DNA of 64,000 nucleotides from the NCBI GenBank assembly GCA_036374135.1, contig DASUUK010000074.1, forward strand, positions 62,001-126,000, given 5' to 3'. The notes beneath the pieces were generated by a model. The model saw nothing but the letters and a program-made list of their open reading frames with translations, was not told the origin of the DNA and did not search any database. The stretch comes from Euzebyales bacterium. Lineage in GTDB: Bacteria > Actinomycetota > Nitriliruptoria > Euzebyales > JAHELV01. Numbering within the stretch: position 1 is the first letter of the stretch; each line of letters opens with the position of its first letter. Both the position numbers and the translations under genes were made by a program. Shown one piece after another: positions 36,577 to 48,238 of this stretch.

Positions 36577-37086
36577 CCGGCACCGGGCGCGGCGACCGCG
36601 ACCCACGCGTGCTCGCTTGTGTGCAACGTGCGCCGACCATCGACGCAGATCCCCGCCCACCCGCTCGCTCCGCTCGCCCCCGCCCCGGCAGGGTGCGGTC
36701 GCACCGGATGGCGGGCGCACGCCGTCACCAGCCGTGCGTACGGCGTTCACGCTGCGGTGTTCGATCCGGTCACCCGTCGGCCATTTCCGAAGTTTTTCGC
36801 GGCGGCGTCCAGGTGTCGGCGTTTTCGCTGCTCAGCACGGTTAACGGGTGTCGAACAACGAGACATCCACAGGTTGTCCACAGAAGTTGTCCCCAGCCCG
36901 CTGACGGTTTGCCCAGCGCCTCGAATCGAACATCCACAACCTGTGGACTGGCCTGTGGATAACCAGGTTGACGAACCGCGCATCCGCGCCGTACTGTCGT
37001 TGCCGTTCCATTCGGCCCTCGTGATGATCGGTCCGCAGCCCAAGGGGAAGGGGTTGCGAGCCAGTCTCACAGGGCCGTTTGGCATC
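36577..37086. other. 510-base gap with a DnaA-box cluster
   Basis: No gene is supported. The two flanking genes converge, so the gap needs no promoter. At 36863-36962 it holds six DnaA-box-like 9-mers in 100 bases, with a slightly more AT-rich stretch just before (about 36780-36800, with a run of T). A long plus-strand frame across the region is antisense to the sensor kinase and is not real. Confidence 0.55.
36863..36962. other. Cluster of six DnaA boxes, possible replication-origin region
   Basis: Boxes: ACATCCACA 36863-36871, TTGTCCACA 36874-36882 (perfect), TTGTCCCCA 36887-36895, ACATCCACA 36930-36938, TGTGGACTG 36942-36950 (minus) and TGTGGATAA 36954-36962 (perfect, minus). The first four point one way, the last two the other. 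This density is far above chance. No dnaA or dnaN gene lies nearby, so it may be oriC separated from dnaA or a DnaA-titrating locus. Confidence 0.55.
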
Positions 37087-38529
37087 TCACGTCGCGGCGT
37101 CGTCCACAGCTTCGGCACCGCCGTCATCCACAGCCGGGACGACGAGGCACACGCGGTTGCCCCGCCCCTCATGCAGCGAAGCGGTAGGGGGAACGTCATG
37201 ACCCCCGTCGAGCACGAGCCGGCCCCCCTCTGCCTCGATCAGTGCCCGTGCCAGCGGCAGCCCGCGGCCACCCCCGTCGGCGAGGTCGTCCACGGTCGGT
37301 CCCGGCCCCTCGTCGCCGACGCACAACCGCACCCACGTCCGTTCGCCCCGCCGGACGGGTTCGAGCCAGACGGTCACGTCGCCACGACCATGAGTGAGCG
37401 CGTTGTCGAGCAGGACCTGCAACGCCTGCCCGACCGCGGCCGGTCGCACGCGCACCAGCGGGACAGCGGTGCGGGTCACGCGCACCGCACGTCCGGCGGC
37501 ATCAGCGATCGTGCGCCACGCGTCGAGCCGCTCCATCGTCAGCGCCCGCAGGTCGACGACCGAGGCACGGACGCCAGCGTCGGCCAGCGCCAGCAACTCG
37601 TCGAGTGTGGCCTCGAGCCGGTCGACCTCGGCGTCCGCCGCAGCCAGGGAGGCGCTCGGGGTACCGAGCTCGGCCGCCAGCGCTTCGAGGTTGAGCCGCA
37701 GCGCAGTCAACGGTGTCCGCAGCTGGTGCGACGCGTCGGCCGACAGCGACGCGCTGCGCTCGAGCGCGCTCCGCAGCCGGGCCGCCGTCGCGTCGAGCGA
37801 CGCGGCGATGCGGTCGATCTCGGCGATGTCGCTACGCGCCGCGTGGCCCCCGAAGTCGCCCTCGCCCAGCCGGCGGGCGGAGTCGGCGACGGCCTCCAGG
37901 GGCCTGGCCAGCTGGCGTGCCCGCCACGATGCCAGCGCAGCACCCACGGTCAACGCCGTGCCGCCCAGCACGACGATCACCAGCCAGGCACTGCTCACGC
38001 GCGCCGCCGCCGCATCGGCCGGGGCGGCCACGCGGACGATCACCGGCGTGGCGTTGACCCGCGCGACGACAGCGACGACCAGGGCGTTGCCGATGCGCTC
38101 ACCCGCCGGCGAGCCGGGCCGTGTCGCACGGACCGGACGGTCGTCGAACACGGTGCCCGGCGCGACGCCGCTGGAGTCACGCACGGCCCGACCACCCAGA
38201 TCGAGGACGGTGACGCGGGCGTCGAGCACGCGGGCGACCATTCCGACGCGGCCCGTCAGCTCCGCCGGATCGTCGGCGACGTCGAGCACGTCGGCGAGCT
38301 GCTCGGCGCGCTGTGCCAGCGCCGTGATCTCCTGGCTGTAGACCCACTGGCGGGCGACCACCGCCAGTGGCAGTCCGAGCAGGAGCACCGCGACGCCCAC
38401 GGCGACGAGCATCAACCGGACGAGCCGGTCGCGGATGCCGCTGGCCTCACGTGCCGCGGTCGACGACGAACGCGAGGCCCGGACCCGATCGGGGGCCGCG
38501 TCGTCGCGCGGCGCGACGGCGCCCGTCAC
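37087..38529 (-). CDS. Sensor histidine kinase
   Basis: A 480-residue kinase with transmembrane helices near residues 39-60 (MLVAVGVAVLLLGLPLAVVA) and about 170-195, an extracytoplasmic domain between them, a HAMP linker, the phosphoacceptor motif SADASHQLRTPLTALRLNLE, an N box (LLDNALTHGRG) and a short G box (VGDEGPGPTV, GGRGLPLARALIEAEGG). GTG at 38529 overlaps the regulator's stop as GTGA. It pairs with the OmpR-type regulator; the trigger is unknown. Confidence 0.9.
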   Translation of the reverse strand: MTGAVAPRDDAAPDRVRASRSSSTAAREASGIRDRLVRLMLVAVGVAVLLLGLPLAVVARQWVYSQEITALAQRAEQLADVLDVADDPAELTGRVGMVARVLDARVTVLDLGGRAVRDSSGVAPGTVFDDRPVRATRPGSPAGERIGNALVVAVVARVNATPVIVRVAAPADAAAARVSSAWLVIVVLGGTALTVGAALASWRARQLARPLEAVADSARRLGEGDFGGHAARSDIAEIDRIAASLDATAARLRSALERSASLSADASHQLRTPLTALRLNLEALAAELGTPSASLAAADAEVDRLEATLDELLALADAGVRASVVDLRALTMERLDAWRTIADAAGRAVRVTRTAVPLVRVRPAAVGQALQVLLDNALTHGRGDVTVWLEPVRRGERTWVRLCVGDEGPGPTVDDLADGGGRGLPLARALIEAEGGRLVLDGGHDVPPTASLHEGRGNRVCLVVPAVDDGGAEAVDDAAT

Positions 38530-39260
38530 GCGACGGGTTCCGACTGCGGGGGATCGTCTGCGTCGTTCTCGAAGCGGAACCCGATGCCGCGCACGGTCGT
38601 GATGTAGCGCGGCGCACTGGCCGCGTCGCCGAGCTTGCGGCGCAGCCATGACAGGTGCATGTCGACGGTCTTCGACGAGCCACCCCAGGTCGTCTCCCAC
38701 ACGTCGCGCAGCAACTGCTCGCGGGACACGACCCGTCCCGCGTGCTCGACCAGCAGCCGCAGCACGTCGAACTCCTTGGGGGTCAGCTCCAGCTCGTCGT
38801 CGGCGCGCCACGCCCGGCGGGCGGCGGGATCGACCCGGACGTCCTGCGCGACGAGCATCGAGCGCTCGGCGGGCATCGCCTCGGCCCCGCGGCGGAGCAG
38901 CGCCCGCAGCCGCGCCAGCAGCTCGGCGAGGCGGAACGGCTTGGTCACGTAGTCGTCGGCGCCGGCGTCGAGACCGACCACGACGTCGGCCTCGGTGGTG
39001 CGGGCGGTGAGCATCAGCACCCGCGCCTGCGGCGCCCGGCGACGGAGCCTGCGGCACACCTCGACGCCGTCGAGGTCGGGCAGCCCGAGATCGAGGACCA
39101 CGGCGTCCACGCCGGCCGCGTTGGCCAGCGCCTGTTGGCCGGAGCTCACCCGCGTCACGTCGTACCCGCTGCCGCGCAGCGCCGCAACAAGCGGTCGGGC
39201 GATGCCATCGTCGTCCTCGACCAACAGAATGGACGGTGCCCGTCCAGTTCCTCGATCCAT
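38526..39260 (-). CDS. OmpR-family response regulator
   Basis: A 244-residue regulator with receiver domain (EDDDGIARPLVAAL, phosphoacceptor Asp in VVLDLGLPDLDG, Lys in YVTKPF) and a winged-helix output domain (LTPKEFDVLRLLVEHAGRVVSREQLLRDVWE, TVDMHLSWLRRKLG). It lies ahead of the kinase gene, and the HtrA protease gene is divergent across 165 bases. This arrangement resembles the MprAB-PepD locus of mycobacteria, so envelope stress control of the protease is a reasonable inference. Confidence 0.92.
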   Translation of the reverse strand: MDRGTGRAPSILLVEDDDGIARPLVAALRGSGYDVTRVSSGQQALANAAGVDAVVLDLGLPDLDGVEVCRRLRRRAPQARVLMLTARTTEADVVVGLDAGADDYVTKPFRLAELLARLRALLRRGAEAMPAERSMLVAQDVRVDPAARRAWRADDELELTPKEFDVLRLLVEHAGRVVSREQLLRDVWETTWGGSSKTVDMHLSWLRRKLGDAASAPRYITTVRGIGFRFENDADDPPQSEPVA

Positions 39261-39425
39261 GTTCGCCAGTCCCTGCGCCGCGCGCGTCGGCCCGACCGGA
39301 TCTCCCGGTCGACTTTACCGGATCTTTGCGACTCCACACTACGGCGTTGGGACTGCCCTCCTAGCGTTGGACCTGTACCTCTGGAGCGCCACCTGTCACG
39401 ACAGCCCGCGAGGAGCCGCATAGCT

Positions 39426-40600
<1,175 letters not shown>

Positions 40601-40604
<4 letters not shown>

Positions 40605-41083
40605 CGGGCGGATCCGGTCACCCGCACACCGACGACCGCGCCGCCGCCACTGCCCCCTGGCGGCGGCGCGGTCACATCCGCTGCCTGTCGTGTCTCGACC
40701 AGCTCGACGCCGGCCCACGCCAACCCGCTGCGCAGCAACGACCGCAGGTCGTCGTCGCTCGCCGCGACCGCCTGCGCCGCCGCCTCGTCCCACGCGACGA
40801 TCAACAGGTTCAGGTCACGGCTCGACATCTGCGGGAAGGCGTCGAGCATGCGCAGGTCGAGCGTGCGGTCGGCGCTGCTGTGTGACGGCGCAGTGCTGCG
40901 TACGACGTTGGCGACGAGACATCCGCCGTCGTCGTCACTCCACGACCCGGCGACCAGGGCGAGGTCGGTCCGCTCCGCGACCTCCGCGAGCGCACGTTGC
41001 ACCGAGACCGGCAGTGACGCGATCGCGGTGCCCAGCCGTGCGGCGGGACCCACCGTGGAGAACAGTCGCACCGTCTTTCGCAT
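40601..41083 (-). CDS. Hypothetical protein, unrecognised family
   Basis: A 160-residue, soluble protein without a signal peptide. It contains VAGSWSDDDGGCLVANVV, LRMLDAFPQMSSRDLNLLIVAWDEAAAQA and a C-terminal Gly-rich end. I do not recognise the family. Its stop codon overlaps the HtrA stop on the other strand. The ATG lies 6 bases after TACGCT (41090-41095 on the minus strand), a leaderless layout. Confidence 0.7.
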
Positions 41084-41158
41084 GCCCCCAGCGTAGACGC
41101 GCGGCCAGGCGCGCCGTGAACTGGCATGCTTGGGCACCGCACCAGGCGAAAGAGCACC

Positions 41159-41491
41159 ATGGTTGATCACGACGACGCGAAGCTCGCGGTCCGGGTCACT
41201 GGCGACCGCATCATGTGCGCGCTGCCCGACGCCGACGACCGGCGGTCGAAGGCGGGGATCATCATCCCGGCCACGGCCAAGACCGCCGATCGGCGCGGAC
41301 TGTGGGGCACCGTGACCGAGGTGGGACCGCTGGTGCGCAGCATCGGCGTCGACGACATGGTGCTGTTCCTGCCCGACAGCGCGATCGAGGTCGACGTCCG
41401 CGGCGACGTGTTCCTGATCGTCCGCGAACGCGACGTGCATGCCGTCGCGTCCAGCGAGCGCGACGTGGGACCGACCGGCCTGTACCTGTAG
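41159..41491 (+). CDS. GroES/Cpn10-like protein
   Basis: A 110-residue protein with Cpn10 features: RVTGDRIMCALP, the mobile-loop region RRSKAGIIIPATAKTADRRGLWGTVTEVGP, and the barrel end DDMVLFLPDSAIEVDVRGDVFLIVRERDVHAV. It is an isolated copy with no groEL next to it, so it may be a specialised paralogue. Ribosome-binding site is weak (AAAGAG). It could contribute to a chaperonin or act alone. Confidence 0.8.
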   Translation: MVDHDDAKLAVRVTGDRIMCALPDADDRRSKAGIIIPATAKTADRRGLWGTVTEVGPLVRSIGVDDMVLFLPDSAIEVDVRGDVFLIVRERDVHAVASSERDVGPTGLYL

Positions 41492-41552
41492 CCCACCCCG
41501 CTCGCGATCGCACAGCGGGTCGATCGGGTCGCGATTCGCTACAGTGCCCGCG

Positions 41553-42317
41553 ATGGGACTGCCCGCCGTGCATCGCCGCAACGTGATCACCACCGCTTCG
41601 GGCCGACGGATCCGACTGCCCGACGTGCCGGGCGTGACGCATGAACGTCGCTGGTGGCAGCACGGCGACCTTGTCGCTGGCGTCGACGAGGTGGGACGCG
41701 GGGCCTGGGCGGGACCGGTCACGTTCGCCGCGGTCGTCCTGCCCAGCGACAGGCGGATGTACAAGCTGCGCGACTCCAAGATGCTCGACCCCGCCCGGCG
41801 TGAGGAGCTCGCCGACCGGTTGGGCTCGTTCGCCGTGGCGATCGGCATCGGGCATGCGAGCAACGACGAGATCGACGCGATGGGCATGAGCGATGCCATG
41901 CGGCTCGCGGCGTCGCGTGCCGTGGCGAAGCTGCCGGTGCGTCCGGCGGCATTCCTGGTCGACGGCAACTGGAACATGCTCGCGGACGTCGCGCGGCCGG
42001 TGGAGCTGATCGTGCACGGCGACGCCCGGTCGGCGTCGATCGCGGCCGCGTCGATCGTGGCGAAGGTCACGCGTGACGCCCTCATGCGCGCCGTCTGTCC
42101 GACGTATCCCCGCTACGTCTTCTCCTCGAACAAGGGCTACCCGTCACCGCCGCACGTGGCGGCGCTGGACCGTCACGGTCCGTGCCGCCTGCACCGCCAC
42201 AGCTGGGCACCGATCAGGGCCCGGACGACACCGCGGCTCGACCTGCCCCTGGATCGGATCGGGCCGCCGGAGGCGCCCCTCGGCGCGGACCCGATCGACG
42301 CTCCGGGCGGCGGGTGA
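41553..42317 (+). CDS. rnhB: Ribonuclease HII
   Basis: A 254-residue enzyme that cuts RNA in RNA-DNA hybrids and misincorporated ribonucleotides. Catalytic residues are visible in GVDEVGRGAWAGPV (Asp, Glu), FLVDGNW (Asp) and the ASIVAKVTRD segment (Asp). The C terminus has a 40-residue extension beyond the usual end. ATG at 41553 lies 7 bases after TACAGT (41540-41545), so leaderless. It is followed at 44 bases by MshC. Confidence 0.93.
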   Translation: MGLPAVHRRNVITTASGRRIRLPDVPGVTHERRWWQHGDLVAGVDEVGRGAWAGPVTFAAVVLPSDRRMYKLRDSKMLDPARREELADRLGSFAVAIGIGHASNDEIDAMGMSDAMRLAASRAVAKLPVRPAAFLVDGNWNMLADVARPVELIVHGDARSASIAAASIVAKVTRDALMRAVCPTYPRYVFSSNKGYPSPPHVAALDRHGPCRLHRHSWAPIRARTTPRLDLPLDRIGPPEAPLGADPIDAPGGG

Positions 42318-42361
42318 ACACCGACGGCGACCGTCCGCGTTCGAACCTAGGCTCGTGGACG

Positions 42362-43522
42362 ATGAAGCTGTTCGACACGCGCAGCGGCCGGCCACGCACG
42401 CTGATCGCCGGCCACACCATCCGCCTGTACGTCTGCGGCATCACGCCGTACGACGCGGCACACCTCGGGCACGCGGCGACGTACGTCGCGTTCGACGTGC
42501 TGATCCGGGCACTCGAGCACCGGGGTCACGTGGTGCGCTACGTCCGCAACGTCACCGACGTCGACGACGACATCCTGCGGACGGCCCGCGAGCGCGACGT
42601 CGACTTCCTCGAGCTCGCCGAGTCCGAGGTGGCGCGCTTCGACGCCGATCTCCGGGCACTGGGCTGCCGCGAACCCGACGTGGCGCCCCGCGCCACCGAT
42701 ACGGTGCCCGCGATCGTGACCGCCGTATCCGGCCTGGTCGAGCGCGGCGCCGCGTACGTGCTCGACGACGGTCGCGTCTACTTCGACATCGCGATCGCCG
42801 AGCAGTTCGGCGCACTGTCCCGGCTCGATCGCGAGCGCATGCTGGCCGAGTTCGCGGAGAAGGGCGGCGATCCCGACGCGCCCGGCAAGCGCGACGCACT
42901 CGACTTCCTGCTGTGGCAGCCCGGCCGGGACGGCGAACCGACGTGGGAGAGCCCGTGGGGACCGGGCCGGCCCGGCTGGCACATCGAGTGCTCGGTGATG
43001 GCGATGGAGCACCTCGGCGGCGTCATCGACATCCACGGGGGCGGCAACGACCTGGTCTTCCCCCACCACGAGGCCGAGATCGTGCAGTCCGAGCACCTGA
43101 CCGGGCAGGGCCCGTTCGCGCGGTTCTGGCTGCACACGGGCATGGTCGGGCTCGACGATGTCAAGATGAGCAAGTCACTGGGCAACCTCGTGTTCGCCCA
43201 CGACCTGCTCGGCCGCTTCCCCGGCCCGGCGATCCGCACCTACCTGTTGGCCAACCACTACCGGGCGACCTGGAGCTACGACGAGGAACTGATGGTGGCA
43301 TCGACCGGCCGGCTCGCCCGCTGGCGGACGGCGGCCGCCACGAGTGGCCGGGACCTGACCGATGAGCAGGCGGTCGTTGCCGCGCTCGACGACGATCTGG
43401 ACACCCCCGCGGCGCTCGACGTGCTGGACCGCATGGCGAACGCCGGGCACGGTGCGTCGCTGTGCGCATCCGCCGCGCTGCTCGGCATCGACCTGGACGA
43501 CCAGCCGACACCCACGGCGTGA
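42362..43522 (+). CDS. mshC: MshC-like cysteine ligase (mycothiol biosynthesis)
   Basis: A 386-residue class I aminoacyl-tRNA synthetase fold with HIGH-type HLGHAATY and KMSKS. It lacks the anticodon-binding domain expected of a full CysRS (about 460 residues), and its conserved text (CGITPYDAAHLGHAATY, FAEKGGDPDAPGKRDALDFLLWQPG, GRPGWHIEC, SLGNLV) matches MshC, which ligates cysteine to GlcN-Ins. A true CysRS should be elsewhere. ATG lies 8 bases after TAGGCT (42348-42353). The Mca gene 6 kb away supports mycothiol use. Confidence 0.82.
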   Translation: MKLFDTRSGRPRTLIAGHTIRLYVCGITPYDAAHLGHAATYVAFDVLIRALEHRGHVVRYVRNVTDVDDDILRTARERDVDFLELAESEVARFDADLRALGCREPDVAPRATDTVPAIVTAVSGLVERGAAYVLDDGRVYFDIAIAEQFGALSRLDRERMLAEFAEKGGDPDAPGKRDALDFLLWQPGRDGEPTWESPWGPGRPGWHIECSVMAMEHLGGVIDIHGGGNDLVFPHHEAEIVQSEHLTGQGPFARFWLHTGMVGLDDVKMSKSLGNLVFAHDLLGRFPGPAIRTYLLANHYRATWSYDEELMVASTGRLARWRTAAATSGRDLTDEQAVVAALDDDLDTPAALDVLDRMANAGHGASLCASAALLGIDLDDQPTPTA

Positions 43523-43545
43523 TCCGACAACGCTAGGTTTGGCCC

Positions 43546-45270
43546 ATGCCAGGTCTCACGCAGCAGTTGGAGGAGCGGCTGGCGCCGGCGTTCGCCGCCG
43601 TCGCCGGCACCGACGTCGATCCGGTGATCCGCCGTTCGCGTCACACCGACTTCCAGGCCGACGGAGCGCTCGGCCTGGCGCGCCGCCTGCGGGAGAACCC
43701 ACGCGCGATCGCCGAGCGGATCGTCGAGCGGGCCGACCTGGACGACCTGTGCTCTGAGGTCGCGGTGTCGGGTCCGGGCTTCATCAACCTGACCCTGTCG
43801 GCGGGCGCCCTGGGTCGGATGCTGGCCGCCATCAGCCACGACGAGCGCCTGGGCGTGCCGGTCACCGACCACCCGGAGACGGTGGTCATCGACTACTCCG
43901 CGCCGAACGCGGCGAAGGAGATGCACGTCGGTCACCTGCGGTCGACGATCATCGGCGACGCCGCGGTGCGCCTGCTCGAATGGGTCGGTCACACGGTGGT
44001 CCGCGAGAACCACATCGGCGACTGGGGCACGCCCTTCGGGATGCTGATCGAGCACCTGCTCGACATCGGCGAGGCCGAGGCGGCGCACAAGTTGTCGGTC
44101 GGCGACCTCAACGGCTTCTACCGGGCGGCACGGCGGAAGTTCGAGGCCGACCAGGTCTTCCAGGAGCGGTCGAGGCAGCGGGTCGTGCTGCTCCAGCGCG
44201 GCGATCCTGCGACCTTGCGGCTGTGGCACACGCTGGTCGAGGAGTCGCAGGCCTACTTCCTGGCCGTCTATGACCGGCTCGGTGTGCGGCTGACCGCCGA
44301 TGACTTCGTCGGTGAGAGCGTCTACAACGATCAGCTGCAGGCGATCGTCGACGAGCTCGACAAGCTCGACCTGCTGCGGGTCAACGACGCGGCGCGGTGC
44401 GTGTTCCCCGGCGGGTTCCACAACCGCAACGGCGAACCGCTGCCGCTCATCGTGCAGAAGCGCGACGGGGGGTTCGGGTACGCGGCGACCGACCTGGCCA
44501 CCATCCGCGAGCGCATCTACGACCAGGGCGCCACGCGCCTGCTGTACGTTGTCGGACTGCCCCAGCGCCAGCACCTCGAGATGGTCTTCGCCACTGCGCG
44601 CGACGCCGGGTGGCTGACGCCGCCGGCCCGCGCGGAGCACGTCGGGCACGGCGCGATCCTCGGTTCGGACGGCAAGATCCTGCGGACGCGCGCCGGCGCG
44701 TCGATCAAGCTGATCGACCTCCTCGACGAGGCCGTCGCCCGCGCCGCCGACGTCGTGGCCGCCAAGAACCCCGACATGGACGATGCGACCCGGGCGACCG
44801 TCGCGGAGGCGACCGGCGTCGGCGCGGTCAAGTACGCCGACCTGTCGACCGACCGGGTGAAGGACTATGTCTTCGACTACGACCGGATGCTGGCGTTCGA
44901 GGGCAACACCGCGCCCTACCTCCAGTACGCCAACGCCCGCATCCGGTCGATCTTCCGGAAGCTGGGCCGGCCGGCGTCCACCGATGTGGCCGAGGTCGTG
45001 GTCGCGGCGCCTGAGGAACGGGCGCTCGCGATCGAGCTGCTGTCGCTGCCGGGCGTCATCGACGAGGTCGTCGAGACGATGGAGTTCCACCGGCTCGCGA
45101 CCTACCTGTACGGCCTCGCGACGGCGTTCACCGGCTTCTACGAGAACTGCGCGGTATTGCGGTCCGAGGGGCGGGTGCGAGACAGCCGCCTGGTCCTTTG
45201 CGACCTGACGGCGCGGACGCTTGCGCTGGGCCTGGGGCTGCTGGGCATCACCGCGCCCGAGCAGATGTGA
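43546..45270 (+). CDS. argS: Arginyl-tRNA synthetase
   Basis: A 574-residue class I synthetase with N-terminal add-1 domain, HVGH signature in SAPNAAKEMHVGHLRST, the ATP site, LKTRAG-like LRTRAGASIKL replacing KMSKS, and the C-terminal anticodon domain (NTAPYLQYANARIRSIFRKL, FYENCAVL). The ATG lies 6 bases after TAGGTT (43534-43539), a leaderless layout. It ends before a strong bidirectional hairpin. Confidence 0.95.
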   Translation: MPGLTQQLEERLAPAFAAVAGTDVDPVIRRSRHTDFQADGALGLARRLRENPRAIAERIVERADLDDLCSEVAVSGPGFINLTLSAGALGRMLAAISHDERLGVPVTDHPETVVIDYSAPNAAKEMHVGHLRSTIIGDAAVRLLEWVGHTVVRENHIGDWGTPFGMLIEHLLDIGEAEAAHKLSVGDLNGFYRAARRKFEADQVFQERSRQRVVLLQRGDPATLRLWHTLVEESQAYFLAVYDRLGVRLTADDFVGESVYNDQLQAIVDELDKLDLLRVNDAARCVFPGGFHNRNGEPLPLIVQKRDGGFGYAATDLATIRERIYDQGATRLLYVVGLPQRQHLEMVFATARDAGWLTPPARAEHVGHGAILGSDGKILRTRAGASIKLIDLLDEAVARAADVVAAKNPDMDDATRATVAEATGVGAVKYADLSTDRVKDYVFDYDRMLAFEGNTAPYLQYANARIRSIFRKLGRPASTDVAEVVVAAPEERALAIELLSLPGVIDEVVETMEFHRLATYLYGLATAFTGFYENCAVLRSEGRVRDSRLVLCDLTARTLALGLGLLGITAPEQM

Positions 45271-45330
45271 CACGGCGGAGCCACGCCGGCGGCGGGATGA
45301 CGTCGGCGACGGCGCGACCACGACCGACCT

Positions 45331-45377
45331 GATCCGGACAGCACGGCCACCGTCGCCGGTGGCGTCGTGTCCGGATC
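45331..45377. terminator. Bidirectional terminator between argS and ettA
   Basis: Outer arms GATCCGGACA and TGTCCGGATC (10 bases) enclose an inner stem GCCACCG/CGGTGGC. It lies between two convergent genes and can end both transcripts. Confidence 0.8.
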
Positions 45378-45408
45378 GGCTCGCTCAGGCGGCGGAGGCC
45401 CGCGGGGT

Positions 45409-47085
<1,677 letters not shown>

Positions 47086-47225
47086 GGCTGCACCTCGTCA
47101 CGACGTGGAAGGCATGGAGGAACGGTCACAGGGGGTGCCGTGCGGAGGATGCTAGCGCCGACGCCGGCCGCCGCTACCCGCACCCGGCCGGCTCAGCCCC
47201 GGCGTACGCGCGCGTCAGCGGGACC

Positions 47226-48101
47226 TCACAGCGTGCTCAGCAGCGCGATCGCCAGCGTGAGTCCCAGGCTCGCGACGGCCGAGCGACGTGACTCCTGCAG
47301 CGCCGCGATGATCAGGCCGACGCCCGCGTACGCCGCCGCACGGCTCACGGTCAGCGCCACCTCACCGAGGCTGAAGGACAGCTGGAACGGCCCGAGCGCG
47401 AGCAGCACCACCGGCGTGAGCATGGTCGCCCGGCTGGTCGCCGACGGGCCGCGCAGGGTCTGGGTCACCATCACCACGGCGAGCGCGACACCGACCGGCA
47501 GCAGCACGATGACGGCGAACAGCTGGGCGAAGTCGAGCCCCGCCGCACCCGGCCGGGTGAACAGCAGCGCGACCGACACGGCGCCGGCGGCGACCATGCC
47601 CAGGATGCGTCCGAGTGAGATCGTCACTTCGCGGACCGTGCGGTAGTCGCTGCGGAACGCGTCCCGCGCCTTGACCGTGACGTACACGGCCAGGAAGCCG
47701 ACGCCGATCCAGCTCAGCAGCCGGACCGCCAGCGCCAGGGGCGCGCCGAACAGCACGGCCGACACCCCCAGGCCCGCCAGCGGGTCACCGGCGACGACCA
47801 CACCGGTGATGACGCTGGCGATCACGATGGGCAGCGCCAGCAGCAGCCCGACGCCGAAGTTCGGCGGCAGTCCGGCCCCGTAGCCGTACTGGCCGAACGT
47901 CTCTCTGCGGTAGCGCATCAGCAGGACCGGCACGAGCACGGTCGTGGCGACCGGGACGACGAGCTCGAGCACCGGCGTGACACCCGGGATCAGATCGATC
48001 CGCAGCAGGCCGCGAACGATCTGCAGCACCTCGTCGCCGAGCACATACACGGCGGCGGACAGGAACAGATCGGATCGCGCATCCTCGGCGCTGGTGTACA
48101 T
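47226..48101 (-). CDS. Hypothetical polytopic membrane protein
   Basis: A 291-residue protein with about eight membrane helices (VLELVVPVATTVLVPVLLM, GVGLLLALPIVIASVITGVVV, AVIVLLPVGVALAVVMVT and others). I do not recognise the family. It is divergent from the CinA-like gene, and neither neighbour suggests a role. Confidence 0.75.
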   Translation of the reverse strand: MYTSAEDARSDLFLSAAVYVLGDEVLQIVRGLLRIDLIPGVTPVLELVVPVATTVLVPVLLMRYRRETFGQYGYGAGLPPNFGVGLLLALPIVIASVITGVVVAGDPLAGLGVSAVLFGAPLALAVRLLSWIGVGFLAVYVTVKARDAFRSDYRTVREVTISLGRILGMVAAGAVSVALLFTRPGAAGLDFAQLFAVIVLLPVGVALAVVMVTQTLRGPSATSRATMLTPVVLLALGPFQLSFSLGEVALTVSRAAAYAGVGLIIAALQESRRSAVASLGLTLAIALLSTL

Positions 48102-48163
48102 CGGATCTCGGTGCCTCGGCTCGGGTGCTGGACGATGGTGGGCATCGTAGTGGTCGACGCCGC

Positions 48164-48169
48164 TATCCT
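48164..48169 (+). promoter_or_regulatory. -10-like TATCCT before a leaderless leader ORF
   Basis: TATCCT lies 6 bases before ATG 48176, so the transcript probably begins at or near this ATG. Confidence 0.5.
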
Positions 48170-48175
48170 CGCGTC

Positions 48176-48238
48176 ATGGCAGGCGATCCTCCGAGGCGCC
48201 CTCAGGGAGCGCGAGCCACCGGGCGCCCGACGCGGTGA
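48176..48238 (+). CDS. 20-residue leader ORF upstream of the CinA-like gene
   Basis: A 20-codon frame (MAGDPPRRPQGARATGRPTR) starts 6 bases after a TATCCT box and its TGA overlaps the GTG of the next gene as GTGA. The peptide is Arg/Pro rich. It may serve only to load ribosomes onto the downstream start, which has no ribosome-binding site of its own. It is a prediction from position, not from homology. Confidence 0.45.
   Translation: MAGDPPRRPQGARATGRPTR

Noticed and set aside
36619-38607. A 662-codon open frame on the plus strand across the DnaA cluster and the kinase
   Set aside because: It is antisense to a clear histidine kinase, has no recognisable domain and is His/Gln/Arg-rich, typical of high-GC shadow frames.
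42362-43522. Annotation as cysteinyl-tRNA synthetase
   Set aside because: The anticodon domain is missing and the conserved text fits MshC better.
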